In this document: positions 54,653 to 63,975 of the stretch, piece after piece
How the letters are laid out: the number at the start of each line of letters is the position of its first letter
How positions within the stretch are numbered: position 1 is the first letter of the stretch
Source: Enhygromyxa salina
GTDB lineage: Bacteria; Myxococcota_A; Polyangia; Nannocystales; Nannocystaceae
Assembly: GCF_000737335.2 (NCBI RefSeq)
Contig: NZ_JMCC02000080.1
Span: 6,579-70,578 of the forward strand
DNA: 64,000 bases
Direction: 5' to 3'
Notes under the pieces: model-generated
What the model was told of the DNA's origin: nothing
The model's input: only the letters and a program-made list of their open reading frames with translations
Databases searched by the model: none
Program-made: the position numbers and the translations under genes

Positions 54653-54716
54653 ACAAATCTGTTGTAAAACAAATCTGTTGTAAAACAAATCTGTTGTAAA
54701 ACAAATCTGTTGTAAA
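54653..54716. repeat. Four tandem 16-bp AT-rich direct repeats (iteron-like) upstream of the ATPase pair
   Basis: Four identical units acaaatctgttgtaaa occupy 54653-54668, 54669-54684, 54685-54700 and 54701-54716 with no spacer. Together with the preceding TTTACA each unit boundary forms the inverted pair TTACAACA/TGTTGTAA. In a very GC-rich genome this 64-bp AT-rich array, placed 18-81 bp before the start codon of the minus-strand ATPase gene, is most simply a multi-copy operator; a replication-type iteron is an alternative. The divergent lipoprotein gene begins 117 bp away and could also be controlled. Confidence 0.95.
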
Positions 54717-54832
54717 GTGCCCATGGCGCCGCACAACAGCGTTCAGATTGGCGATGGCAGCGTACGCGTAAAATGCGCCAGTCGCATGCGCCGCCCGTGA
54801 GTGACATCGACGAGCCACCCCGCCACACTCGG

Positions 54833-56077
54833 ATGCTGATGGCCTCCCCGCCGCGCCCACCGATCGTCGTGCTGTCGCTCGCCAGCCTCGCCCTGATCAG
54901 CTGCACGACCCCCGCCGCCGAGGACGGCGAGACGTCCAGCGATTCGGCCACTGACTCGAGCACGGACGAGAGCAGCGAGACCACCCCGCCCACGGACACG
55001 GACACGGACACGGGCACCGACACCACCAGCGACACCGACGCAGATCCACCCCGGCCCGCGCGCCTGCTCGTGACCTCGGACTGGCGAGCCAAGCGGCTCT
55101 CCCTGCTCGACTACGCAGCCCTCCGCGACGGCGCGCAGACCCGCGACGACGCGCTGTGGAAGAGCATCGATCTGGGCGCCTACGAACCGGGCCCGCTCGA
55201 AGCGGAGATCACCCCCGACGGCAAGCTCGCGGTCGTCGCGGTGAGCCCAGGTTTCTTCGCGAGCGCGGTTGGGGGACTCGCGGGCGCGGGACAGGGGACG
55301 GTGCCCGAAGGTGGCGTGCTGCTGATCGTCGAGATCGACACCGGAGCCGTGCTGGCCGTGCTCGACACGGCGCAGTACCCCATGGGCATTGCGATCACCG
55401 AAGACAGCAGCGCGGCGTGGACGGCCAACTACGGCGGCAATGGGCAGTCGGGCACGACGATGAGCCACATTGACCTGACCTCGCTCAGCATCGTCGAAGA
55501 ATTCGACATTGGGCCAAGCCCCGAACAGATCGCGCTCAACGGCGAGCTTGCGATCATCAATACCGCCGGTGATGGATCGGTGCGGCTGTTTGGCATCAAC
55601 GATCCCGTTGGCACGATGTCGGCGCCCGCGATGGTGTCCAACGACCCGTCGGGGGTGTTGTTCGTTGGCCCCGGCGCCTCCGAGGCGATCGTCGTCAACT
55701 CGGTCGGGCCGCCCGGCTATTCGCTGCTCGATATTGCTGATCCCAGCACGCCGACCGTGCTCGACACGGTCGAGGTGATTGGCATCCCCTACGCGGCCAC
55801 GCACGGCAGCACCGACACACAGATCATCCTCAGTGTCCTGGTCGGCCTCGAGGTCTCGCTGCTGCGCTACGAGACAACCACCAGCACGCTCGTTGATCAG
55901 ATCGACATCCCGGCGATGGGGTTTCCGCTCGGGATCGTGTTCGACCCCGTCGACGAGCTCGCGTTTGTGCCGATCCCCGGCGCCAACGTGCTAGCGATCG
56001 CCGACTTCGCGACCGGGACCGCGCGCGAGATCGACTGGCAAGACGATGCGGGCCCGACCTACGTGGCGCTCGAGTAG
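54833..56077 (+). CDS. Lipoprotein with beta-propeller (YncE-like) repeats
   Basis: A 414-residue lipoprotein precursor. The signal peptide (PIVVLSLASLALISC, Cys about residue 26) is followed by a Ser/Thr/Asp/Glu linker to about 75. The rest consists of repeating strands of the seven-bladed propeller type: LLVTSDWRAKRLSLLDY, AEITPDGKLAVVAVSPG, GIAITEDSSAAWTANYG, PEQIALNGELAIINTAGDGSVRLF, GIVFDPVDELAFVPIPGANVLAI. No catalytic residues are apparent, so a binding or scaffolding role outside the cell is likely. The ATG at 54833 was chosen; an ATG two codons later also works, and the earlier in-frame start at 54773 would give a long charged leader before the signal peptide. It is divergent from the ATPase pair. 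Confidence 0.82.
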   Translation: MLMASPPRPPIVVLSLASLALISCTTPAAEDGETSSDSATDSSTDESSETTPPTDTDTDTGTDTTSDTDADPPRPARLLVTSDWRAKRLSLLDYAALRDGAQTRDDALWKSIDLGAYEPGPLEAEITPDGKLAVVAVSPGFFASAVGGLAGAGQGTVPEGGVLLIVEIDTGAVLAVLDTAQYPMGIAITEDSSAAWTANYGGNGQSGTTMSHIDLTSLSIVEEFDIGPSPEQIALNGELAIINTAGDGSVRLFGINDPVGTMSAPAMVSNDPSGVLFVGPGASEAIVVNSVGPPGYSLLDIADPSTPTVLDTVEVIGIPYAATHGSTDTQIILSVLVGLEVSLLRYETTTSTLVDQIDIPAMGFPLGIVFDPVDELAFVPIPGANVLAIADFATGTAREIDWQDDAGPTYVALE

Positions 56078-56092
56078 TCTAATATTCGCGAG

Positions 56093-56755
56093 ATGTTCGT
56101 CCATCAATCGGTTACCCACCCCGCCGGGGTCAGCGTGCTTGGGACCTCGCTGATCCTCGTCGAGCCTGATCACGTCGTCCTCGCGCTCGGGATCTCCAGC
56201 CTCGAGCCAACCCCCGACCAGGCGTTTGGTGGGTGCCGCGAGGCCGCCGCCAAGGTCCGCGAGGTGCTCGACGCGGCCTCGATCCCCGACGCCGACGTGA
56301 ACACCTCGGCGCTGCAATTGCAGCAGCGCTGGGCCAGCCAGTACAGCGAGAACGCCCGCATGCTCGGGTACGAGGCCACGATGAAGCTGTCGATCAACGT
56401 TCGGGATCCCCAGCGCTACGAGGGTCTGCTCACCGCGATGGTCGGAGCGGGAGCCAACGTGGTCTACGGGATCTCGTTTGGGACGACCTCGCTCGCGCAG
56501 CACCGGGTCACCGCCCGAACAGACGCGATCGCCAAAGCGCGACAAAAAGCCGAGCTCTACGCGGCCGCGGCTGGTGTCGAGCTTGGCGCGCCGCTGCACA
56601 TCGAGGACGTGGACCCAAGCAACCTCGGCGGCCGCGAAGGCCACGCTCGGACCGCGTACCCGACCGGCGACGATGGCGAGAGCGCTCGTCGGCCGGGCGC
56701 GATCGCGATTGGGGCCGCCGTGCAGGTCTGCTATGCGATCGCGCCAGGCACCTGA
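56093..56755 (+). CDS. SIMPL (DUF541) domain protein
   Basis: A 220-residue protein made of a single SIMPL/DUF541 domain: VSVLGTSLILVEPDHVVLALGI, then the paired helix segment GGCREAAAKVREVLDAASIPDADVNTSALQLQQRW and the repeated half ALAKARQKAELYAAAAGVELG-type stretch near 155-175. Most relatives are periplasmic with a signal peptide (such as YggE); here none is visible, and the protein starts with a His/Thr-rich MFVHQSVTHPAG, so it may be cytoplasmic. The function is uncertain; relatives have been linked to oxidative stress. The ATG lies 15 bp after the propeller gene's stop, so the two may share a transcript. It is convergent with the cytochrome gene. Confidence 0.82.
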   Translation: MFVHQSVTHPAGVSVLGTSLILVEPDHVVLALGISSLEPTPDQAFGGCREAAAKVREVLDAASIPDADVNTSALQLQQRWASQYSENARMLGYEATMKLSINVRDPQRYEGLLTAMVGAGANVVYGISFGTTSLAQHRVTARTDAIAKARQKAELYAAAAGVELGAPLHIEDVDPSNLGGREGHARTAYPTGDDGESARRPGAIAIGAAVQVCYAIAPGT

Positions 56756-56790
56756 GCCCCTTCGGCTCGACCCAACTCGACGCAGGCCAG

Positions 56791-57864
56791 CTACAGGTTT
56801 GGATACGCCTGCGCCAAGTAGGGCGCCAGCACCATCGCTTCGTCCTGGGTGATCTCTGCCCCCTCTTCCACCATGTCGGCGACCACCTTCGACCACGCTG
56901 CGATGTCGCCACCGCCGAAGCTCTCGACCTCGTCGAGCTCGTGGCAGTCCGTGCACCGGCTGCTCAGGATCGTCTTGGCCTTGTCGGCATCGACCTCCAC
57001 GCTGGGTCCCGCCGTGTCCGCGCTGGCCTCCGCGGGGGTCTTGGCCATCGCCGCGACCGTTGCTTCTTGCACGACATCGCGGGCGCGCTCTTGCTCGGCC
57101 TTGCGCTTGCGCGAGGCCTGGATGTCCGGCGTGATCGCGATCAGGTACGCGGTCACGTAGGGCACCTCTTTCGCCGACAGCGGGTTGCTGCTGAACGGGT
57201 CGGGCTTTTCTTGCATCCGCACGACCAGATCGTGCCAGCGGGCGCCCGTGCGGGGCGTGCTCAGGATCGTGCGCATGTCGTGACAGCTGACGCACTTGTT
57301 GACCAGCAGGTCACGGCCTCGCTGCAGGCCCTTCTTGGCGACCAGATCCTCGACCGCCGGGGCGCCCTCATCAAACTCGATCTCACCCAGCACCTTCTCG
57401 ACCCGGGCGATGTTCTCGGGGTCGCCGATCCGGCCCTGCAGATCCAAGGCCCGCGCCGCGTGGGGCACCGACAAGGTGATCAGCAGCACGCTGCACAGCA
57501 ATAGCCCAAACCCAAACCGGGGCATGGCCTCTTCGAAGTGGCGAAAGAACACCAAGATCATGATCTTGGTGACCAAAATGACGCCCAAGGTGATCGCCAC
57601 GACCGCGTGGATCACCGTGCGCGCCGGGAGCTCGTATTGGTACTGCCACAAGCGCGGAAACATGTTCCACATCATCACGACGTAGATGATCCCGTAGACG
57701 TAGCCAACGGCCGCGTGGATCCGCAGCCACGCCTTGGGGGCCTGGGTCTTCTTCAGCTCCTCGTTCCAGAACTTGGGACCCCACAGCCATGCCTGTAGCA
57801 GCACGGCGACGATCGCCAGCACGAGAAACAGAATCCCCAGCCACATGCTCAAGCTCGTGCTCAT
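56791..57864 (-). CDS. Membrane-anchored dihaem cytochrome c with four-helix membrane domain
   Basis: A 357-residue protein. The N-terminal 140 residues contain four membrane segments (MWLGILFLVLAIVAVLLQAWLW; AAVGYVYGIIYVVMMW; TVIHAVVAITLGVILV; FGFGLLLCSVLLITLSV), with histidines (His50, His86) placed as possible haem b ligands. The periplasmic part has two cytochrome c sites, CVSCH at 191-195 and CTDCH at 304-308, in separate small domains joined by a charged helical linker. It is an electron-transfer protein of the inner membrane; the redox partners are not encoded nearby. It reads in the same direction as relA upstream with a 91-bp gap, so co-transcription is possible but not obvious. Confidence 0.85.
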   Translation of the reverse strand: MSTSLSMWLGILFLVLAIVAVLLQAWLWGPKFWNEELKKTQAPKAWLRIHAAVGYVYGIIYVVMMWNMFPRLWQYQYELPARTVIHAVVAITLGVILVTKIMILVFFRHFEEAMPRFGFGLLLCSVLLITLSVPHAARALDLQGRIGDPENIARVEKVLGEIEFDEGAPAVEDLVAKKGLQRGRDLLVNKCVSCHDMRTILSTPRTGARWHDLVVRMQEKPDPFSSNPLSAKEVPYVTAYLIAITPDIQASRKRKAEQERARDVVQEATVAAMAKTPAEASADTAGPSVEVDADKAKTILSSRCTDCHELDEVESFGGGDIAAWSKVVADMVEEGAEITQDEAMVLAPYLAQAYPNL

Positions 57865-57955
57865 CTTGATCGCTCTCCGAGTAGAGTTCGCGATTTACCA
57901 CGATCACGAGGGATGTTGATACCCCAGTGAGCGCGCGGCGACCCAAGGTCGGGCC

Positions 57956-60208
57956 TCAGCCGGACACGCGGCGGGCCGTGATCACGACTGGCAGCCCCTC
58001 GAGTCGGCCCAGCGCGCGGACGATCTGGGTGGCCTGATCCACCTCGAGCTCGAGCGTGAGGGTTTGGGTGCCCGGACGCTTCTTGCTGCGCGAGCTGTGG
58101 GTCGCTCGCATGTTGATCCCCATGTTCGAGATCACGTCGGCGATATCGCGCAGGACCCCAGGTCGATCCACGACCTCGAGGCTGAGCTTGACCGGGTAGC
58201 GATGTCGGTGCTTGCGGCCCCAGTCGATCTCGACGATCCGCTCGGGCTCGGGGTTGTGCACGATGTTGGGGCAGTCGCGGCGGTGGATCATGATCCCGCG
58301 ACCGCGGCTGACCCAGCCGAGCACGTCGTCGCCCGGCACCGGCGAGCAGCAGCGCGCGGGCTGACTCATGATGTTGCCAACGCCACCAAGCGAGACGCCG
58401 GCCGCGTCGCGCGGGGTCTCGCCGGTCTCCTGAACGACGGGTACCGGCTCCGGCTCCGGCTCGGGGCGCTGACGCTCGAGGATCTCGGCGGCGAGGCCCT
58501 GCGGGTTGAGATCGCCAAAGCCGATCGCCGCCAACAAGTCGTCGCCGGCCTTGAAGTCGTGGGCGACCGCGAGCTCGTCGAGGTTGGGCAGCTCGGGCTT
58601 GCCAACGCCAGCGCGGGCCAGCTCGCGCTCGAGCGCCTCGCGGCCGCTGGCGACGGCGGAGTCCCGATCTTGCTCGCGAAACCACGAGCGGATCTTTTGC
58701 TTGGCGCTGGCGGTGTGCAGGTAGCCAAGGTGCGGGCTGAGCCAGTCGCGGCTGGGCTCGGGGTGCTTCTTCTTGAGGATCTCGACGCGGTCGCCGGTCG
58801 TGAGCGTGTGGCTGAGCGGGACCATCACGCCGTTGACCTTGGCGCCGCGGGTTCGGTGGCCCACGCCCGTGTGGATCCGGTAGGCGAAGTCGAGCGGGGT
58901 CGCGCCCTCGGGCAGCGCGATCACATCGCCGCCAGGGGTGAACACGTGGACTTCGTCTTCAAACAGATCGGTCTTGAGCGCCTCGGCCAGCTCGCGGGGA
59001 TCGACCAGCTCCTTTTGCCAGTCCACCAGCTGGCGCAGCAGGTTGAAGCGCTGGGACTTGCTGGCGTCGCGCTTGCCCTCTTTGTAGGCCCAGTGCGCCG
59101 CGACGCCGTACTCACCAAACAGGTGCATGTCGCGGGTGCGGATCTGGACCTCGAGCGGCCGGCCGCCGGGGCCCATGACCGCGGTGTGTAACGACCGGTA
59201 GCCGTTGGGTTTGGGGCGCGCGATGTAGTCGTCGAACTCGCCGGTGATCGGGGCCCACAGGCCATGGGCGAGGCCAAGCGCGGCGTAGCAGTCACGCTTG
59301 CCGATCGCCTCGTTGTCGGCCTCTATGATCACGCGGACGGCGGTCACGTCGTAGATCTCTTCGAAGCTGACCCGCTTGCGCCGCATCTTCTTGACGATGC
59401 TGTAGATGTGCTTGGGCCGGCCGTTGACCTCGGCGACGAGGCCGACCTGATCGAGCTCGAAGCGCAGGCCCTCGACGACCTCGTCGACGTGGCGCTGTCG
59501 CTCGTCGCGATGGGTATCGAGCTTGGCGGTGATGTCGGCGTAGACCTCGGGCTCGAGCTCGCGCAGGGCGAGATCTTCGAGCACCCACTTGAGCTGCCAG
59601 ATGCCCAGGCGGTTGGCCAGCGGCGCGAACACCTCGCGGGTCTCGCTGGCGATCCGTCGGCGGGGCTCGGGGTCGGGCAGCAGGTGCAGCTCGCGGATGA
59701 CCTCGAGCCGATCGCACAAGGTCACGAGCACGACCCGCACGTCGGCGGCCATGGCTACGAACATGGTCCGCAGCGACTCGGCCGACTCTTCGTCGAGGGC
59801 GTTCCAGTGGATCGCGGCGAGCCGCTCGACCGAGTCGATGAGGCCGCGGATCTCGACGCGCCGGTTGAGCTCGAGCTCGCTCATCAGACTGAGCAGGTCG
59901 GTCGGGCGTGAGTCCGCCGGGCCGGTCGCGCTGTCGCGTGCGCCGTCTAGACCCACCCCGATCAACGCGACCGCGCTGGCGATCAGCGTGGCCGGATCCA
60001 AGCGCAGCCCCGCGAGCGTCGCGGTGCGTCGCAGCGCGCGACCACAGCTGCGGTCATCGAGTTCGAGCCGCCGCTGCAACGCAGACTCGAGCACGTCGGT
60101 GAGCGCCTCGCCGTGGTGCTCGCGGCTCGTCGCGAGGATCTCCGCGACGATCGCAGCGGGCAGCTTGCTGGGCGGCTGGCGATCAGGCACCTCGTCGGGC
60201 TCCGACAT
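57956..60208 (-). CDS. relA: RelA-type (p)ppGpp synthetase
   Basis: A 750-residue stringent-response protein. Residues 20-190 correspond to the HD hydrolase domain but lack the His-Asp metal motif: the expected HDxxED block is replaced by a stretch near LIGVGLDGARDSATG. The synthetase domain (about 230-400) has EFDD at 324-327, the EXDD signature of RelA-type monofunctional synthetases (bifunctional Rel/SpoT has RXKD), followed by PKPNGYRSLHT and VQIRT. A TGS domain (about 425-490, VFTPGGDVIALPEGATPLDFAY), the Cys-containing ZFD-like segment ARCCSPVPGD to HRRDCPN, and a C-terminal ACT/RRM domain follow. It should therefore make but not degrade (p)ppGpp, in response to amino-acid starvation on ribosomes. 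The ATG at 60208 was chosen; a 17-codon longer start is possible. Confidence 0.92.
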   Translation of the reverse strand: MSEPDEVPDRQPPSKLPAAIVAEILATSREHHGEALTDVLESALQRRLELDDRSCGRALRRTATLAGLRLDPATLIASAVALIGVGLDGARDSATGPADSRPTDLLSLMSELELNRRVEIRGLIDSVERLAAIHWNALDEESAESLRTMFVAMAADVRVVLVTLCDRLEVIRELHLLPDPEPRRRIASETREVFAPLANRLGIWQLKWVLEDLALRELEPEVYADITAKLDTHRDERQRHVDEVVEGLRFELDQVGLVAEVNGRPKHIYSIVKKMRRKRVSFEEIYDVTAVRVIIEADNEAIGKRDCYAALGLAHGLWAPITGEFDDYIARPKPNGYRSLHTAVMGPGGRPLEVQIRTRDMHLFGEYGVAAHWAYKEGKRDASKSQRFNLLRQLVDWQKELVDPRELAEALKTDLFEDEVHVFTPGGDVIALPEGATPLDFAYRIHTGVGHRTRGAKVNGVMVPLSHTLTTGDRVEILKKKHPEPSRDWLSPHLGYLHTASAKQKIRSWFREQDRDSAVASGREALERELARAGVGKPELPNLDELAVAHDFKAGDDLLAAIGFGDLNPQGLAAEILERQRPEPEPEPVPVVQETGETPRDAAGVSLGGVGNIMSQPARCCSPVPGDDVLGWVSRGRGIMIHRRDCPNIVHNPEPERIVEIDWGRKHRHRYPVKLSLEVVDRPGVLRDIADVISNMGINMRATHSSRSKKRPGTQTLTLELEVDQATQIVRALGRLEGLPVVITARRVSG

Positions 60209-60358
60209 CGGGCGGCAGTGTAGCAGCGGGGCCGGCCGTGGCCGATCCACCTTCGCCAAGACCCAGCCCGACCGATCGCCGTTTGACAGCGCTGCGCAGC
60301 GCCCACAGAATTTCCCGGCTGAGGGCGCGCTGTCTTGCGCTGCGGCACCGACCCCGAC

Positions 60359-63217
60359 ATGCAGATCCGACCGCGCACGCGTCTTCTCCTTCTGTCCCTC
60401 GCGATCACCGTTGGGTGCAAGACCTCACCCACGACCGAGCCCAACGCCAAAGACTTGGGCGGTGAACACGGTGAGGACGGCGGCGCGACCACGACGGGTG
60501 ATGGAACCGAGATCGATCCAGACGCGCTGGCCAGCGGTGTCGACGCAGAGATTGAACAAGCGCCAGTCGAGGCCCGCGAACGCGAGAAGCCAGCCGCACC
60601 GCAGACCCGCGACGCCGCGCTGGTGGCGGTCGCTCACGGCAACCCCGACGGCGCCGTGAAGTTCTTGCTCGAGGAGCTGGGCAGCAAGACCAGCGATCAC
60701 GAGGCCATGTTTGCGCTGGCCCGCGGGCAACGCTTGATCGGCCAGCTCGACGCGGCCGAGGCGACTGTCACCAAGGTCCACAAGTCGGCCAAGGACGCAG
60801 CGGTCAAGGCCAGCGCGCTGCGTCGGCTCGCGCAGCTTCGAATGGCCCGTGGTGACATCAAGGGCGCCGAGCAACACATCCGCGACGCCCGCAAGCTCGC
60901 CCCCAACGACATCTTGCTCAAAGGCGAGCTGGTGCGCCTGATGTTTCAGACCGGCCGCGCGCAAGAGGCCGAGGCGCGCGACCTCATCGACGAACTCTAC
61001 GCGTCCTACAGCGACGGCACCGCCCAGAGCGCCGATCAACTGCTTGGCACCGCCTACGCGGGCCTGGCCGAGCGCGCGTTCAAGAGCGCCAGCCGGGTCC
61101 TGCAAGAGGCGGAGCGCGCTGCACCGCCCAGCAACGGGACCGAGCTTGGCGACGAGATCGCGATGGAGCTGACGGCGCTGTTCCTCGAGAAGTACAAGCC
61201 CAACGAGGCTGGCCAGACCCTCGCGCAGGTGCTCGAGCGTGATCCGTGGAACCCCGAGGCGCTCGCCAACATGGGCTGGGTCCACCTGGATCAGTTTGCG
61301 TTGGCGGCGGCCTCGCGGACCGCCGACGAGGCGCTGCAGGTCAACCCCGAGAACGCCGACGCCCACGCGGTGCTGGCTTGGGTCGCGCTGATCGAAGGGC
61401 ACCGCGACGTCGCGCGAGCCCACATCGTCGATCACGTGATCAACGTCAACCCTTCGCACGCGGGCGGGCAGATCGTGCTGGCTGCGCTGGCGATCTTCGA
61501 CCGCGACAAGCCGGCCTACGCCAAGGCCCGCGACGCCGCGCTGGCCTTCAACCCCCGCGACGGGCGGTTCTACTCGAAGCTGTCGGACCTGCTTGGGTAC
61601 CTGCACCTCTACCCCGAGGCCGACGTCGTGCTGGTCGAGGGCGCCAAGCGGCTGCCCGATGATCCCTACATTCAGGGCGCGCTGGGTCTGTCAAAGTTGC
61701 GCTTGGGCGACGAGCTCGCCGGCCGCGAGGCGCTGGAGAAGGCCTGGAAGAAGGACAAGTACAACAATCGCACGCTCAACGTTCGCCAGCTCTACAGCGA
61801 GCGGATCGAGCCCCATTACGCGGAGCAGGTCACGGGTGATCTGACCTTGCGCTTGCCGGCAGAGTCGCAGGACATGCTCGCGCCAGGCTTGAACGCCGCG
61901 ATCGTCCAGGCTCGCAAGGCGCTCGACAGCGGCTACGGCATCAAGATCAGCCCGCTGCGGATCGAGGCCTACGCCGATCCCGACGAGTTCTCGGTGCGCA
62001 CGGTCGGGGTTCCCAGCCTTGGCGCGATCGGGGTCTGCTTTGGGCCAGTCATCACCTCGCTCGGCCCCTACACCGGCACGCACAATTTCAATCAGGTGAT
62101 CTGGCACGAGATCGCCCACAGCTACGCGATCCAGCTCAGCGAAGGGCGGGTGCCGCGGTGGTTCACCGAGGGCCTGTCCGAGTGGGAGTCCGAGGTCGCG
62201 GATCCCTCATGGGCGCGCGAGAGCGCCGAGCTTCTGTTCGAGGCCCGACGCCACGACAAGCTGCGCAAGCTGTCCGAGCTCGAGCTCGCGTTCTTGCGAG
62301 CCGAGAGCCCGCTGATGATGGAGGTCGCCTACGCGACCGCGGCTTGGGCGATGCGGTATTTGGGTCAGACCTACGGGCGGCCCAAGATCGTCGCGCTGCT
62401 ACAGGGCTACGCGACCGGCAAGTCAACCGACGAGCTGTTCAAGCAGATCCTCGGCAAGGATCTGACGACCGTCGAGGCCGAGTTCACCAAGTGGTTCGAC
62501 AGCGAGCTCGATCGCAAGCTCTCGGGCTGGCGACCCAGTCAGGATCAAAAGGACGATCCCCGCGTGAAGTCGCTGATGAAGGCGATGGAGGTCGCGGCCG
62601 CCGGGGATCTAGACCAGGCCAAAGAGCTGCTCGAGAAGCTGATCGCCGCGAACGGGGACGGGTTCCACACCCGCACGACCCTGGCCGCCGTGCTCGAGCA
62701 AAAGGGTGACAAGAAGGGGGCGATCCAGCAGTACGAGAAAGCAGCGACGTTCGCGTTGGAGTCGCTCGATCCGTGGGTGGGGATCGCCAAGATCGCCCGC
62801 GAGCAAAAGGACATTCCGCTCGAGCTCGATCAGCTCGAGAAGATCATTGCGATCGACGCCATGAGCTTTGACGCGCCGCTGCGCATGCTGGTGTTGGCGA
62901 CCGCGACCGGTGACGCTCGGATGTCGGCGGCGCTGGACCGGGTCAACGCGATCGCCCCGCTGTACCCGGCCGCGCTGGCTGCGAGCGCGCTGCGCTTGCA
63001 CCGAGCCAAGGGCGACAAGAAGCTGATCCGCGCGATGCTGGACGAGGTCATGGTCACCGCGCTGCGGCCCGACGCGACCATGGACGTGCTGGTGATGGCT
63101 GCGATCGCAACCGACGAGATTGGGGATCCTCGCGTGAAGGATCTGGCCCCGCGGGCGCTGCACAGCGAAGAGCTACCGGACGCCATGCGCAAGCGCCTGA
63201 AGAAGCACGCGCCATGA
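60359..63217 (+). CDS. TPR lipoprotein with gluzincin (peptidase MA-like) domain
   Basis: A 952-residue lipoprotein. The signal peptide ends LAITVGC, with Cys20. TPR-type helices fill about 90-480 (ALARGQRLIGQLDAAEATVTKVHKSA, NPEALANMGWVHLDQFALAAASRTADEALQVNPENADAHAVLAWVAL). A peptidase_MA-like zinc metalloprotease domain lies at about 500-720, with H583EIAH587 and the third ligand region RWFTEGLSEWES; more TPRs run from about 730 to the end (QYEKAATFALESLDPWVGIAKIA). It is presumably periplasmic, membrane-anchored and proteolytic, with the TPRs presenting substrate. The ATG at 60359 was chosen over a GTG-like longer start because it begins directly with the signal peptide. The MBL-fold gene overlaps its last four bases. 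Confidence 0.9.
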   Translation: MQIRPRTRLLLLSLAITVGCKTSPTTEPNAKDLGGEHGEDGGATTTGDGTEIDPDALASGVDAEIEQAPVEAREREKPAAPQTRDAALVAVAHGNPDGAVKFLLEELGSKTSDHEAMFALARGQRLIGQLDAAEATVTKVHKSAKDAAVKASALRRLAQLRMARGDIKGAEQHIRDARKLAPNDILLKGELVRLMFQTGRAQEAEARDLIDELYASYSDGTAQSADQLLGTAYAGLAERAFKSASRVLQEAERAAPPSNGTELGDEIAMELTALFLEKYKPNEAGQTLAQVLERDPWNPEALANMGWVHLDQFALAAASRTADEALQVNPENADAHAVLAWVALIEGHRDVARAHIVDHVINVNPSHAGGQIVLAALAIFDRDKPAYAKARDAALAFNPRDGRFYSKLSDLLGYLHLYPEADVVLVEGAKRLPDDPYIQGALGLSKLRLGDELAGREALEKAWKKDKYNNRTLNVRQLYSERIEPHYAEQVTGDLTLRLPAESQDMLAPGLNAAIVQARKALDSGYGIKISPLRIEAYADPDEFSVRTVGVPSLGAIGVCFGPVITSLGPYTGTHNFNQVIWHEIAHSYAIQLSEGRVPRWFTEGLSEWESEVADPSWARESAELLFEARRHDKLRKLSELELAFLRAESPLMMEVAYATAAWAMRYLGQTYGRPKIVALLQGYATGKSTDELFKQILGKDLTTVEAEFTKWFDSELDRKLSGWRPSQDQKDDPRVKSLMKAMEVAAAGDLDQAKELLEKLIAANGDGFHTRTTLAAVLEQKGDKKGAIQQYEKAATFALESLDPWVGIAKIAREQKDIPLELDQLEKIIAIDAMSFDAPLRMLVLATATGDARMSAALDRVNAIAPLYPAALAASALRLHRAKGDKKLIRAMLDEVMVTALRPDATMDVLVMAAIATDEIGDPRVKDLAPRALHSEELPDAMRKRLKKHAP

Positions 63218-63975
63218 ACGAGCTCGTGTTTGTTGGCACCGGTGAGGCGCTGGACCCCGCGCTGCCGAACACTAGCTTGCTGGTTCGCGGGCCGCGGACG
63301 CTGCTGCTCGACTGTGGGTATGCGGTGCCCCACGCGTTTTGGCAGATCAGCCAAGACGTGAATTTGCTGGACGCCGTGTGGATTAGCCACGGCCACGCGG
63401 ATCACTGCTTTGGGCTGCCGGCGCTGTTGCTGTGGATGCGGCTTGGCGGCCGTACGCGCGAGCTGACGATCTTGGGCGGGCCGGGGTCGCGGGGGCGGAT
63501 TGGGATCATCTTGGAGCTGGGCTATCCGGGCAGCTACGCGGCCTCGAAGTGTTACCCGCTCTCGTTTGTGGAGCTCGAGCCTGGGGCAGTTGGTGAGTTT
63601 GGGCCAATGTCGCTGCGGATCGCCGCGAGCGCGCACTCGATCGTGAACCATGCGCTGCGGGTGGATACGCCGGGGCTGCGATCGGTGATGTACTCCGGGG
63701 ACGGGGCGATCACGCCGGGGACGCGCGCGCTGGCGACCGGGGTCGATGTGCTGGTTCACGAGTGCTTCTTTGCCGCGCCGGGGGGGCAGCGCAAGCATGG
63801 CGACGTGGAAGGGTGCATGGCGCTGGCGCGAGAGGCGAGGGTGCAGACGCTGTCGTTGCTGCACTTCGCGGCCGAGGCCAAAGCCGAGATTCGTCAGCGG
63901 GTCGCGGAGCTCGATGATCGAGCCTTCGAGGTGTTGATGCCGGCGGTGGGGGATCGCGTCGGCTTGGATCTGTAG
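63214..63975 (+). CDS. MBL-fold metallohydrolase (ribonuclease Z-like)
   Basis: A 253-residue single-domain metallo-beta-lactamase fold. The zinc motif HGHADH is at 59-64, the distal ligands are supplied by AHSIVNHAL, the SGDG segment near 160 and HECFFA. The N-terminal VGTGEALDPALPNTSLLV matches the TGxxxP opening of RNase Z/arylsulfatase-like members of the family, without the exosite arm of true tRNA RNase Z, so the substrate is open. Its ATG overlaps the stop of the TPR-metalloprotease gene in ATGA, implying coupled translation. The remaining 25 bases of the window show no feature. Confidence 0.9.
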   Translation: MNELVFVGTGEALDPALPNTSLLVRGPRTLLLDCGYAVPHAFWQISQDVNLLDAVWISHGHADHCFGLPALLLWMRLGGRTRELTILGGPGSRGRIGIILELGYPGSYAASKCYPLSFVELEPGAVGEFGPMSLRIAASAHSIVNHALRVDTPGLRSVMYSGDGAITPGTRALATGVDVLVHECFFAAPGGQRKHGDVEGCMALAREARVQTLSLLHFAAEAKAEIRQRVAELDDRAFEVLMPAVGDRVGLDL

